From JAYEIA01 sp964472505 (GTDB taxonomy: Bacteria; Bacteroidota; Bacteroidia; Bacteroidales; JAADGE01): a stretch of DNA of 14,574 nucleotides. The stretch spans positions 1 to 14,574 of the forward strand of contig CAYYQW010000089.1 of NCBI GenBank assembly GCA_964472505.1, in the 5' to 3' direction. Below the pieces are notes generated by a model. That model searched no databases. It worked only from the letters and a program-made list of their open reading frames with translations, and was not told where the DNA came from. Below, piece after piece: positions 1 through 6,135 of this stretch (its first letter is position 1; the number at the start of each line of letters is the position of its first letter). A program made the translations under genes and the position numbers.

Positions 1-213
1 CACAACATTATCGGGAAACTTTCCGTCAAATTCTAAACAGAGTAAACTTTCAATGACGCGATCCATCTGATTTCTTAATGGCCTATGCGCAGTTTTCACA
101 CTCAAATCCGATAAATATTTTGCTTCAACAAAACAGACTTCACTTCCGTTTCTGTCGTCATATCTTAAACCCGAAGTGGTATCGTCTCTTGTGGTAAGCG
201 CACCCAATTCCAT
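1..213 (-). CDS. Partial hypothetical protein, possible PD-(D/E)XK nuclease-like fold (3' part beyond window edge)
   Basis: An open frame runs from an ATG at 213 leftward for 71 codons and leaves the window without a stop, so only the N-terminus is visible. The start is supported by an AAGGA ribosome binding site 6 bases upstream and by an in-frame TGA about ten codons upstream with no other ATG between. The peptide begins MELGALTTRDDTTSGLRY and contains the segment VCFVEAKYLSD (residues 26-36), followed by a basic/hydrophobic stretch with RPLRNQ and RVIESLL. A Glu-x-Lys (E30, K32) at the end of a hydrophobic strand after acidic residues (D19, D20) resembles the catalytic core of PD-(D/E)XK nucleases. 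That is a motif-level inference, not a family assignment. The codon pattern is coding-like, with no stop over the whole stretch. I am fairly sure it is a real gene and unsure of its function. Confidence 0.6.
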   Translation of the reverse strand, partial: MELGALTTRDDTTSGLRYDDRNGSEVCFVEAKYLSDLSVKTAHRPLRNQMDRVIESLLCLEFDGKFPDNVV

Positions 214-478
214 AGTGTTCCTTAATAATTCAAAAAACTCTCAAAATAAATTGCATAAATAACAATAATGAACCCGGAATAGGAAGCCACCTCCCCTTCA
301 AGCATATTTTGCTGTTTTAGCCCCCCACTCTTAAAACTCTGCCGCAAATACGCAGCCTGTGCGAAAAACTTCTTCAATCCGGACAACTTAGGCGGTAAGT
401 ATTTGCATTTTTATTCAAATTAATACGGATAATATTGTCACGAAAATCAGATATTGTACAAATGTTATCTGCAATATT
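214..478. other. Intergenic region between the acyl-CoA synthetase and the partial edge gene
   Basis: No convincing gene lies here. Just after the acyl-CoA synthetase stop, the minus strand can form a weak 6-bp hairpin (arms CAGATA and TATCTG, 448-471) followed by ATTTTC. It might be a poor terminator. A 27-codon minus-strand frame (222-305) ends shortly before the edge gene but has no ribosome binding site. No exact TAnnTTTG promoter was found for the edge gene. Confidence 0.4.
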
Positions 479-2413
479 CTATTTTTGAAAGAACTTCTCC
501 AAAGCTTTCACATTTTCAGGACATTGAGTTTTACAATCGCCGGTGTACATGGAGTCAATTTCGGCGCGGTAACGTTCCGTGATTTTATAACGAACCATTT
601 TCATGGTGGAATTAATCAGGCCGTCGGCCTCGCTAAATGGCCTGCCGATAATACGATATGCTGCGGGAAACCATTTACTTGCAAACTGATTCTTATACTC
701 CGGGGCATTACGAAAACTGTCCACAGACTCCGTAAGGGCTTTCAGCAGTTCAGATGCATTGTGCGGTTTATGAGTTTTTACATAATTCCTTACTTCAGCT
801 TCATTAAGCGTAATGAGTGCAGTGGTAAATTTACTGTGGTCATTATAAAGCATGACTTGTTCTGTCATTTCGGATGTGTTGGTGATGGCTCCTTCAATTC
901 CTTCGGGTGAATATTTTTCTCCGTCGGCAGAAATCAGCAGAGCTTTTTCGCGTCCGGTTACCACCAAAAAGCCGTCTTTATCCAAATAACCCAAATCGCC
1001 TGTTTTTAACCAACTGCCTACCAATGCTTCTGCAGTGGCTTCGGGGTTTTTATAATAGCCCTTCATCACGTTGTCGCCTTTAATGGTGATTTCGCCTGTT
1101 TCTCCGGCTTTGGCATTTGTCCCGTCAGATTTTACAATTTTACAAATTATATTAGGCAGTACTTTTCCGGAGCTTCCCAGTTTATGCTCTTCTGCATTAT
1201 TGGCAGATATAATGGGGGTAGCCTCCGATAAGCCATAGCCCTGATATACGGGCACACCAAGTGTATAGAAAAATTTCTGCTGACTGATATCAAGCAATGC
1301 TCCGCCACCCACACAAAATTTAAGCTCTCCGCCGAATATTTCGCGCACCTTGCTGAATACCATGGCATCTGCCAATTTGTAAGGCAACCACCGTAAAAAA
1401 CGCGTAAAAAAGCCGGATTTTCTGTACCCGTCTCGGTTTATGGCCATGCCGGATTTCATACCGAGGTTAAAAATAGTCCATGCAAATTTGCCTTTGGCTC
1501 TGACCCCTTCGGTAATTTTATTCATAAAGTTTCCGGTAAGGGCCGGCACGGTGAACAGAATATGGGGCTTGACTTCTTTAAGATTAGACGGAATATTTTT
1601 CAGAATATTCAAATTGCCGCCGCGGGCATCGGTAAAATATAGTTGCATGCCGTTAAGCATAGCCACAAAAACAGCCACAGTATGCGCAAAAGAATGATCC
1701 AAAGGCAGTATAACCAAAGTGCGGTAATTTTTGTACTGATAAAAAAACTCGAAAGACCCCCCGGTATTAGCATAGTAATTGAGATGCGAAAGCATAATGC
1801 CTTTTGGGTTTCCGGTAGTGCCCGATGTATACGAAATATTCACCAAATCATCTTCGCTGATTTCTTTAAGAAGGATTTCGGGTTTTATTTTTCCGGTATC
1901 AACCAATTCCTTTCCGGCGGCAATAATGTCTGATAAAAACCTTAAATGACTTTTTACTTTGGGCTGTTTTTCCTCAACACGACTTAAGACTTCTTCCTTT
2001 TCGGTATCAAGTATAATAATGCTGATTCGTTTGGAATGGATTTTATTCCATATTTCAAACAACTTATCAATATTGTTTTTGGAAATGAAAAGGGCTTTGG
2101 TTTCCGAATGATTCAGACGAAAAATTATTTCTTCCGGATTAAGCTTTACGGATAAAGGAACGGAAACACAGCCGGCTTTGATAATGCCGAATTCGGAAAT
2201 TACCCAAGCACTTCTTCCTTCTGAAAGAAGAGCAACTTTATCAGCTTTTTTGAGTCCGGAATGCCGCAATTCGGCAGCAATATAGTCCGATTGTTGATCC
2301 AAATCTTCAAGGCCTTTGCCTTGCCATCCTTCATCGGTTTTATCAAATAAGAATAAATGATTTCCAAATTTTTTGATACTCTCTTTAAGTATTGTTATGG
2401 TTGTATTTTGCAT
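479..2413 (-). CDS. Long-chain fatty acid--CoA ligase (AMP-dependent acyl-CoA synthetase)
   Basis: This 644-residue ANL-superfamily enzyme activates fatty acids with ATP and CoA through an acyl-adenylate. All core motifs are visible. The P-loop is YTSGTTGNPKG at residues 195-205 and the adenine-binding motif is YQGYGLSEATP at 390-400. TGDLGYLD (471-478) carries the ribose-binding Asp, and GREK (487-490) lies at the hinge to the C-terminal domain. A Lys in the segment NSTMKMVRYK (601-610) is the likely adenylation lysine. The length and the insertion between the P-loop and the adenine motif (about 300-360) match bacterial long-chain synthetases rather than acetyl-CoA synthetases. No signal peptide or membrane helix is apparent, so it is probably cytoplasmic or peripheral. 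The ATG at 2413 is the natural start, and a promoter-like element lies just upstream. It appears monocistronic. Chain-length preference cannot be read from sequence. Confidence 0.9.
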   Translation of the reverse strand: MQNTTITILKESIKKFGNHLFLFDKTDEGWQGKGLEDLDQQSDYIAAELRHSGLKKADKVALLSEGRSAWVISEFGIIKAGCVSVPLSVKLNPEEIIFRLNHSETKALFISKNNIDKLFEIWNKIHSKRISIIILDTEKEEVLSRVEEKQPKVKSHLRFLSDIIAAGKELVDTGKIKPEILLKEISEDDLVNISYTSGTTGNPKGIMLSHLNYYANTGGSFEFFYQYKNYRTLVILPLDHSFAHTVAVFVAMLNGMQLYFTDARGGNLNILKNIPSNLKEVKPHILFTVPALTGNFMNKITEGVRAKGKFAWTIFNLGMKSGMAINRDGYRKSGFFTRFLRWLPYKLADAMVFSKVREIFGGELKFCVGGGALLDISQQKFFYTLGVPVYQGYGLSEATPIISANNAEEHKLGSSGKVLPNIICKIVKSDGTNAKAGETGEITIKGDNVMKGYYKNPEATAEALVGSWLKTGDLGYLDKDGFLVVTGREKALLISADGEKYSPEGIEGAITNTSEMTEQVMLYNDHSKFTTALITLNEAEVRNYVKTHKPHNASELLKALTESVDSFRNAPEYKNQFASKWFPAAYRIIGRPFSEADGLINSTMKMVRYKITERYRAEIDSMYTGDCKTQCPENVKALEKFFQK

Positions 2414-2430
2414 GGATAATACTGTTTGTT

Positions 2431-2442
2431 TTGAAATTTCAA
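2431..2442. repeat. 12-base perfect palindrome in the leader of the acyl-CoA synthetase gene
   Basis: TTGAAATTTCAA is a perfect palindrome lying between the promoter-like element and the ATG at 2413. It could be a regulator site or chance in AT-rich DNA. Confidence 0.25.
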
Positions 2443-2446
2443 GGCA

Positions 2447-2477
2447 GAAAGATAATGTTTTTTTGAATTTTTACAGA
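2447..2477 (-). promoter_or_regulatory. Candidate Bacteroidota promoter for the acyl-CoA synthetase gene
   Basis: On the minus strand TATCTTTC (2447-2454) matches the TAnnTTTG -7 consensus at all but the last base. TCTG (2474-2477), one mismatch from the TTTG -33 element, lies 19 bases upstream, a normal spacing. The start codon would follow about 28 bases downstream of the predicted transcription start. Confidence 0.4.
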
Positions 2478-2514
2478 AGAAAACAGCTTTAATCATCAGG
2501 CATTTCAAAGAAAC

Positions 2515-2643
2515 CTACAGCTCAAACTTCCTCCGTTCAATGATATTGCTGTTATCTTGAATAAGCTACACTTCATAATTGCCTTTGGGCGGGTTCCTGA
2601 CATTTAATTGGATTTTTATTTGCCGAGTACGAAAAACTATCAT
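2515..2643 (-). pseudogene. Remnant of a short unidentified gene with an internal stop
   Basis: One minus-strand frame from an ATG at 2643 reads MIVFRTRQIKIQLNVRNPPK and continues GNYEV. It then meets an in-frame TAG (2566-2568) and continues in the same frame as LIQDNSNIIERRKFEL before a final TAG (2515-2517). The alternating hydrophobic/polar pattern on both sides of the internal stop suggests one beta-rich domain of about 41 residues interrupted by a point mutation. In-frame codons also extend upstream of the ATG to about 2730, overlapping the promoter region of the neighbouring decayed regulator gene, so the true 5' end is unclear. I do not recognise the family. A chance frame of this length is possible. 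Confidence 0.33.
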
Positions 2644-2678
2644 TCTTTCCGGCTGTTTGTGTTGTGAAGTCCGGCAGA

Positions 2679-2696
2679 TTTGTACAGAAATACAAA
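2679..2696. repeat. Inverted repeat upstream of the decayed XRE regulator gene
   Basis: Arms TTTGTA (2679-2684) and TACAAA (2691-2696) are perfect inverted copies separated by six bases. The repeat lies about 40 bases upstream of the -7 box of the XRE-type pseudogene, where an autoregulatory operator could sit. No binding data are implied. Confidence 0.25.
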
Positions 2697-2733
2697 CAAA
2701 ACAACAAAATGGTATTATTTTACTCAAAATTTA

Positions 2734-2741
2734 TATGTTTG
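2734..2741 (+). promoter_or_regulatory. -7 promoter element for the XRE regulator pseudogene
   Basis: TATGTTTG matches the Bacteroidota -7 consensus TAnnTTTG exactly and ends 19 bases before the ATG at 2761, implying a short leader. No good TTTG -33 element is seen at the usual spacing. Confidence 0.45.
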
Positions 2742-2760
2742 CGTAAAGTATTACACGGTA

Positions 2761-3049
2761 ATGAAATCAAAAAAGCAAAAATTATTTCCGCAGCACCTGC
2801 AACTGACGGAACAGGTCGGATAAAACATCAAAATTGGCACGTAAAAGACGTAAGCTCACAACGGCACAAACAGTCGAACGAGCAAACATTACCCGAAAAA
2901 CATTGCATGAAATTGAAAAAGGAAATCCGAAAGTGGCTTTTGGTTCCTGTTTTAATGTATTGCGCGTGTTCAGACTGCATGAAGATGTGCTGAAATTAGC
3001 TGCTGACCATGTACTCGGAAAAAAATTGCAGGATCTTGATTTACTTTAG
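2761..3049 (+). pseudogene. XRE-family HTH regulator (HipB-like), inactivated by a stop codon and a frameshift
   Basis: Reading from the ATG at 2761 gives MKSKKQKLFPQHLQLTEQVG, then an in-frame TAA (2821-2823), then NIK. The frame is lost in an A4 run (2830-2833). One base over, it resumes as LARKRRKLTTAQTVERANIT and runs to a TAG at 3047-3049. Removing one A and reading the TAA as a sense codon (GAA, Glu, would fit the common pattern GENIKLAR) restores a 95-residue protein. It would have a helix-turn-helix (AQTVERANITRKTLHEIEKG) and the C-terminal pattern VLGKKLQDLDL, typical of small XRE regulators often paired with HipA-type kinases. No hipA-like partner follows. The rest of the frame is well preserved, so the damage looks recent. 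A surviving product from the internal TTG at 2834 would lack the first 24 residues. Two lesions make simple sequencing error less likely, but it is not excluded. Confidence 0.7.
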
Positions 3050-3343
3050 AAACAGCTTATCAATACAATAGAGATCTCCCATAGGGTTTCCTGCGGACTT
3101 TGATATCTGCACGTTAAGATGGTAAGTGACAGCTTTTTTCGACAATTTATAAATATAGTTTTTAATTTTGAATTTTACAAGAATATCAGATCTAAGACGG
3201 TCATTTACAGTCAGTCGGGAAGACATTTATTGGCAAGAAGCAATGCCGAACTTTAACAATCCGGGAATAAGAAATTTAGCGATTTGTTATATTTAATAAC
3301 AGCATCTAAATTATCAATTTTTGCAGCTCTTCTTTATAAGCAC
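3050..3343. other. Region between the XRE pseudogene and the DUF1848 gene, no intact gene
   Basis: No confident intact gene is present. A minus-strand 61-codon frame (3041-3226) rich in Lys and Ile has no recognisable domain or ribosome binding site. The right part holds a possible frameshifted small gene (3253-3347). No terminator with a strong stem was found for either convergent gene. Confidence 0.4.
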
Positions 3344-3347
3344 TCAT
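3253..3347 (-). pseudogene. Possible frameshifted small gene coupled to the DUF1848 gene
   Basis: An ATG at 3347-3345 overlaps the TGA stop of the DUF1848 gene in an ATGA arrangement, the usual layout of a translationally coupled downstream gene. The frame MSAYKEELQKLII stops after 13 codons. If one A is added to the A5 run near 3320, it continues as IDNLDAVIKYNKSLNFLFPD plus Cys to a TAA at 3253-3255, giving a coding-like amphipathic sequence of about 31 residues. No family is recognised. The ATGA overlap could be accidental, so this is a weak call. Confidence 0.25.
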
Positions 3348-4360
3348 AATGTTTCCCCCCTTATGTTTTCCCCTTTCGGGTTCTTAAGATGTTGCCGGAA
3401 GTTTGTTTTTGCTTTCTCTAAAGATGTGTTGGCATAGCAATAGATACATCCGTGCGGACAGGTGTTATATTGACCTATATCTTTACTAACTACGCAACCG
3501 CAAAGATCGCGTTGCCCTTTGTCTTTTAATTTTTTTGTTTTTAAAATTTTTCTCTCATTCGAAAATAAGTCCGGTTGTTGAATTTTAACTCCGAGAAAAT
3601 CCATTAATGCTTGATCATGGGGAAAAAGTTTTATCAGCAAATCGTCATCAATGCATTTATTATGTGTAATTCCGAATTCGTTCAAATCAATTTTCTCGGC
3701 ACAGCTTGCAAGCTCCAAATTCCAAGATTTATTAATTTCCTGCAAACCGGCAGCCAATTTCTTCATCTGTTCCTCGGTAAATTCCGAATAATTAACAGCG
3801 CTCATATTGGCTTTTACTTTTCTGTAGGCAGCGATATCAGCAAAGCTGAAAACTAATTTATTTGTGTAATATTTAAGTCGCTCTCCAATATATTCAGTTT
3901 TTTTAAGCAATTCATCCACGCTGTGTTCGGGAGTCAAAATATAGGGGTCAAAACGCCATATAACTTTCTCTTTGCCAATGCGCTCGGAAAGTTCAATAAA
4001 AGTCTCTATGCGTTTTTCTAAAGGCGGTACTTTTGTTTCTAACTGCTTATTATAATCCGTTAGAGTAAATTGAAAATAGAAATTAATATTTTGATCTTCA
4101 ATAAACTGCAAGTGTTTAATAAAGGCTTTTGGGTTTTTTGACCAAAAAACAAAAGCCCTTGCCTTTTCAAAGCTCACATACAATGGTTTACCGTTAAAGG
4201 GGTTTTGCCATCGCAGGTAACCGGCTTTTAAACGATTTATAAACCAATCTCCGTAAAATGCCGGTATGTCCGTAGCACGGCTTGCCGAAATGATTATTGG
4301 AGCTTGCGCTTCAACAGCTTTACCCGTATCTGTCAATATTTGTATTTTTTTGTGTTGCAT
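3344..4360 (-). CDS. DUF1848 family protein with C-terminal radical-SAM-like cysteine motif
   Basis: This 338-residue protein has the DUF1848 signature SASRATDIPAFYGDWF at residues 25-40, followed by conserved stretches such as FVFWSKNPKAF (70-80) and VIWRFDPYI (133-141). The C-terminus holds RDLCGC (284-289) and NTCPHGCIYCYAN (299-311). C301, C305 and C308 form a CX3CX2C motif like the [4Fe-4S] site of radical SAM enzymes, but at the end of the chain instead of the beginning; C287 and C289 lie just before it. DUF1848 is known as an uncharacterised family with this C-terminal cysteine cluster, and the reaction and substrate are unknown. It is predicted to be cytoplasmic. Its TGA overlaps an ATG of a possible downstream fragment. 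A Shine-Dalgarno-like AGGAGG (4378-4383 on the complement) is 17 bases from the ATG, unusually far, and no closer in-frame start exists. Confidence 0.85.
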   Translation of the reverse strand: MQHKKIQILTDTGKAVEAQAPIIISASRATDIPAFYGDWFINRLKAGYLRWQNPFNGKPLYVSFEKARAFVFWSKNPKAFIKHLQFIEDQNINFYFQFTLTDYNKQLETKVPPLEKRIETFIELSERIGKEKVIWRFDPYILTPEHSVDELLKKTEYIGERLKYYTNKLVFSFADIAAYRKVKANMSAVNYSEFTEEQMKKLAAGLQEINKSWNLELASCAEKIDLNEFGITHNKCIDDDLLIKLFPHDQALMDFLGVKIQQPDLFSNERKILKTKKLKDKGQRDLCGCVVSKDIGQYNTCPHGCIYCYANTSLEKAKTNFRQHLKNPKGENIRGETL

Positions 4361-4390
4361 AAGTTTTGGCCAAGTATCCTCCTAAAAAAC

Positions 4391-4398
4391 CAAAGATA
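4391..4398 (-). promoter_or_regulatory. -7 promoter element for the DUF1848 gene
   Basis: On the minus strand TATCTTTG is an exact match to TAnnTTTG, placed 30 bases before the ATG at 4360. The -33 region is T-rich with no exact TTTG. Confidence 0.5.
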
Positions 4399-4405
4399 TA
4401 AAAAT

Positions 4406-4433
4406 GAGCGAAAGAAAATTGAGATACTCGCTC
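4406..4433. repeat. Inverted repeat overlapping the -33 region of the DUF1848 promoter
   Basis: Arms GAGCGA (4406-4411) and TCGCTC (4428-4433) are perfect inverted copies separated by 16 bases. The repeat starts 8 bases upstream of the -7 box. It could be an operator, but the arms are short. Confidence 0.25.
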
Positions 4434-4573
4434 TTATTCGGTTCACATTTTCAAGCTAGTTCCCTCACTACAGATTAGCGCCAACAAATCTGCGCCCACA
4501 TCAGCAATTCTCCATAACCGTCTTAGCCTATTTATGTGCTCTGTTCCGTCTTCCCCAAAAAAACCATCCGTCA

Positions 4574-4605
4574 TTTTAAAAATTAAGGAACTTGTAGTAT
4601 ATTTA
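4574..4605 (+). promoter_or_regulatory. Candidate promoter for the lipoprotein esterase unit
   Basis: TATATTTA (4598-4605) differs from TAnnTTTG only at the last base. TTTT (4574-4577), one mismatch from TTTG, lies 20 bases upstream. The ATG at 4633 would follow a leader of about 20 bases. Confidence 0.35.
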
Positions 4606-4632
4606 CTCCGAAATATCACAAATACTTAACGC

Positions 4633-5400
4633 ATGAATACAGCTTATCGAATACTGTGTTTTATTGTTCCGCTTACGGTTTTGCTTGCCGGCTGCTCAAA
4701 AGATTTAGATTTGAAACAATCACTTACGGTTACAAATCCCAAATCCGGTTTTGAATACAGTATTGACATTTTGGAGAAAGGAAGCTCAGGAGAGCCTATG
4801 ATTTTTTTTGTTACCGATGCCTCATCCATGTTGCCGATTATTGATGCGGAATGGGAGCAGACGGGCATTACGCAACGCACGGTTTTCATAGGCTTAGGCT
4901 ACCCGGAGGGTAATCCGCGAACGCGGGATTACACGCCCACCGGTGAGCCGGAAGAAAGCGGAATGGCTGCGGAATTTTTCAGCTTCATAGCCGAGGAACT
5001 CGACAGCATATTGCAAGCCAATTCCGTATATGAAGCAGATGCCCGCAAAGGAATCATCGGGCATTCTCTCGGCGGCCTCGCAGCAGCTTATGCCTTTTGT
5101 GCACAAAATGATTTTTTTGACGACTACATCGTGTTAAGCCCGGCTCTGTTTTGGGACGATTATGTATTTTTTGAAATTGAAGACGGCTTACGTAATTCTT
5201 TAGAGACTTCAGAAGCGAATATATTTGTGGCCGTGGGCGAAAAGGAAGACTTGGGCATGGGCAACAGCGCCAAAGGCCTGAAAGAACTGCTCGAAGCCCA
5301 CTACCCCAATGTAAATACCGGCTATAATCTTGCCAAAGGCAGCCACCTTGAAAGCCGAAACGAAAATGTGCGCGAAGGACTCAAATTCATTCTGCAATAA
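4633..5400 (+). CDS. Lipoprotein, putative alpha/beta-hydrolase (esterase D-like)
   Basis: This 255-residue protein starts with a lipoprotein signal: a short polar N-terminus, a hydrophobic core and the lipobox LLAGC with the lipidated Cys at position 21. The mature part resembles the putative esterase family (PF00756 type, which includes esterase D and trilactone-siderophore esterases). RTRDYTPT at 96-103 matches a conserved stretch of that family. GHSLGG (143-148) is the nucleophile elbow with Ser145. Asp206 in VGEKEDLG and His238 in GSHLE complete a plausible catalytic triad. The family hydrolyses esters such as S-formylglutathione or ferric-siderophore lactones; the substrate here is unknown. 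Lipidation would anchor it on the periplasmic or outer-membrane side. It is followed after 19 bases by a second secreted protein, probably in one transcript. No TonB receptor lies nearby to support a siderophore role. Confidence 0.82.
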   Translation: MNTAYRILCFIVPLTVLLAGCSKDLDLKQSLTVTNPKSGFEYSIDILEKGSSGEPMIFFVTDASSMLPIIDAEWEQTGITQRTVFIGLGYPEGNPRTRDYTPTGEPEESGMAAEFFSFIAEELDSILQANSVYEADARKGIIGHSLGGLAAAYAFCAQNDFFDDYIVLSPALFWDDYVFFEIEDGLRNSLETSEANIFVAVGEKEDLGMGNSAKGLKELLEAHYPNVNTGYNLAKGSHLESRNENVREGLKFILQ

Positions 5401-5419
5401 TTCATTCAAAACTATATTT

Positions 5420-6034
5420 ATGCAAAACATAAAATTATTCGTTTGTATTTCGGCAATACTTTTACTTGTAATATTTCCCGCCGAACTTGAAGCACAGCCG
5501 GATTCATTGCAAAATCAAAAAATTGCACTTAGCGCCGGAATTACACTCGGCCCGCAGATGCTGTTTATCGGCGGTTTAGATGTCGGTATATTCTGCAATT
5601 TGGAAGCCAACCCGTTTAACAAGCGGTTGGCCTTTTTGGCCGGTGCCGATTTAAGAAATAAATGGTTTCATATTCCTTTAGGAAACGAAGGATTAGATAC
5701 TCACAGCCTTAAAAGCACTTACAATATTATTGGAATGAGCTATCTCGGAGCGGGCGTCTCGTTTTATTCAAAATCTGGCGAAAAAAACAGCCTGTACCTC
5801 ACCGGAACACCCTATATGTTTGCCTACAAAGAATCGGTGAATGCCGATTATCTGACCAATACCGTACAACGCACCGTACTCGGTTTTAATGCGGGAATTA
5901 CATGGTCAAGTACAAAAATAAACAAAAACGGACGGCAAATTACCACCCAATTTTATGTTCCGGTTTTCAGTCGGCACTTTTTGGACGATATGCGCTACAT
6001 GAATTTAAAAATCGGCATTCCGCTGCTTAATTAA
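5420..6034 (+). CDS. Secreted hypothetical protein, probable small beta-barrel or beta-rich envelope protein
   Basis: I chose the ATG at 5420, giving 204 residues. An in-frame start at 5330 would lie inside the upstream esterase gene and add 30 residues that hide the signal peptide. From 5420 the N-terminus is a good Sec signal (MQNIKLF, then a hydrophobic core to about residue 20), with a likely cleavage after LEA at residue 25. The mature part has alternating hydrophobic and polar residues and Gly-rich strands, for example ALSAGITLGPQMLF, IGMSYLGAGVSFYS and TVLGFNAGITW. These suggest antiparallel strands of an outer-membrane barrel, although the last residue is Asn instead of the usual aromatic. 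No family is recognised. The 19-base gap to the lipoprotein esterase gene suggests a two-gene operon. A perfect hairpin starts 2 bases after its stop codon. Confidence 0.7.
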   Translation: MQNIKLFVCISAILLLVIFPAELEAQPDSLQNQKIALSAGITLGPQMLFIGGLDVGIFCNLEANPFNKRLAFLAGADLRNKWFHIPLGNEGLDTHSLKSTYNIIGMSYLGAGVSFYSKSGEKNSLYLTGTPYMFAYKESVNADYLTNTVQRTVLGFNAGITWSSTKINKNGRQITTQFYVPVFSRHFLDDMRYMNLKIGIPLLN

Positions 6035-6036
6035 AC

Positions 6037-6066
6037 CTTTTCAAAAGTTTGAAAACTTTTGAAAAG
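6037..6066. terminator. Perfect 14-bp hairpin just after the barrel-like gene
   Basis: Arms CTTTTCAAAAGTTT (6037-6050) and AAACTTTTGAAAAG (6053-6066) are perfect inverted copies with only GA between them. It begins 2 bases after the plus-strand stop at 6034. No T-run follows, so it is not a textbook intrinsic terminator; it may act as a 3'-end stabiliser or processing hairpin. Confidence 0.5.
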
Positions 6067-6103
6067 CTAGTTCAATGCAAAATTACACCAATTATTTTTA
6101 ACT

Positions 6104-6132
6104 TATTCTAAACTTTTGAAAAGTTTAGAATA
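6104..6132. terminator. Perfect 14-bp hairpin just after the phosphatase gene
   Basis: Arms TATTCTAAACTTTT (6104-6117) and AAAAGTTTAGAATA (6119-6132) are perfect inverted copies around a single G. On the minus strand it begins 3 bases after the phosphatase stop. It shares the 14-base segment AAACTTTTGAAAAG (6110-6123) with the neighbouring hairpin (6053-6066). No T-run follows on the minus strand. Confidence 0.5.
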
Positions 6133-6135
6133 TTG

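Noticed and set aside
222..305. 27-codon minus-strand frame ending 8 bases before the edge gene start codon
   Set aside because: The hydrophobic peptide could be a membrane segment, but there is no ribosome binding site or promoter and the length is within chance.
2664..2993. 109-codon plus-strand frame across the XRE region
   Set aside because: It begins with GTG upstream of the XRE promoter and is out of frame with the recognisable helix-turn-helix sequence.
3041..3226. 61-codon minus-strand frame overlapping the end of the XRE pseudogene
   Set aside because: No ribosome binding site, no recognisable domain, Lys/Ile-rich composition expected by chance in AT-rich DNA, and it lies in a decayed interval.
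5330..5419. In-frame 5' extension of the secreted protein gene from an ATG at 5330
   Set aside because: It lies inside the esterase gene and would bury the clear signal peptide that starts at the ATG at 5420.
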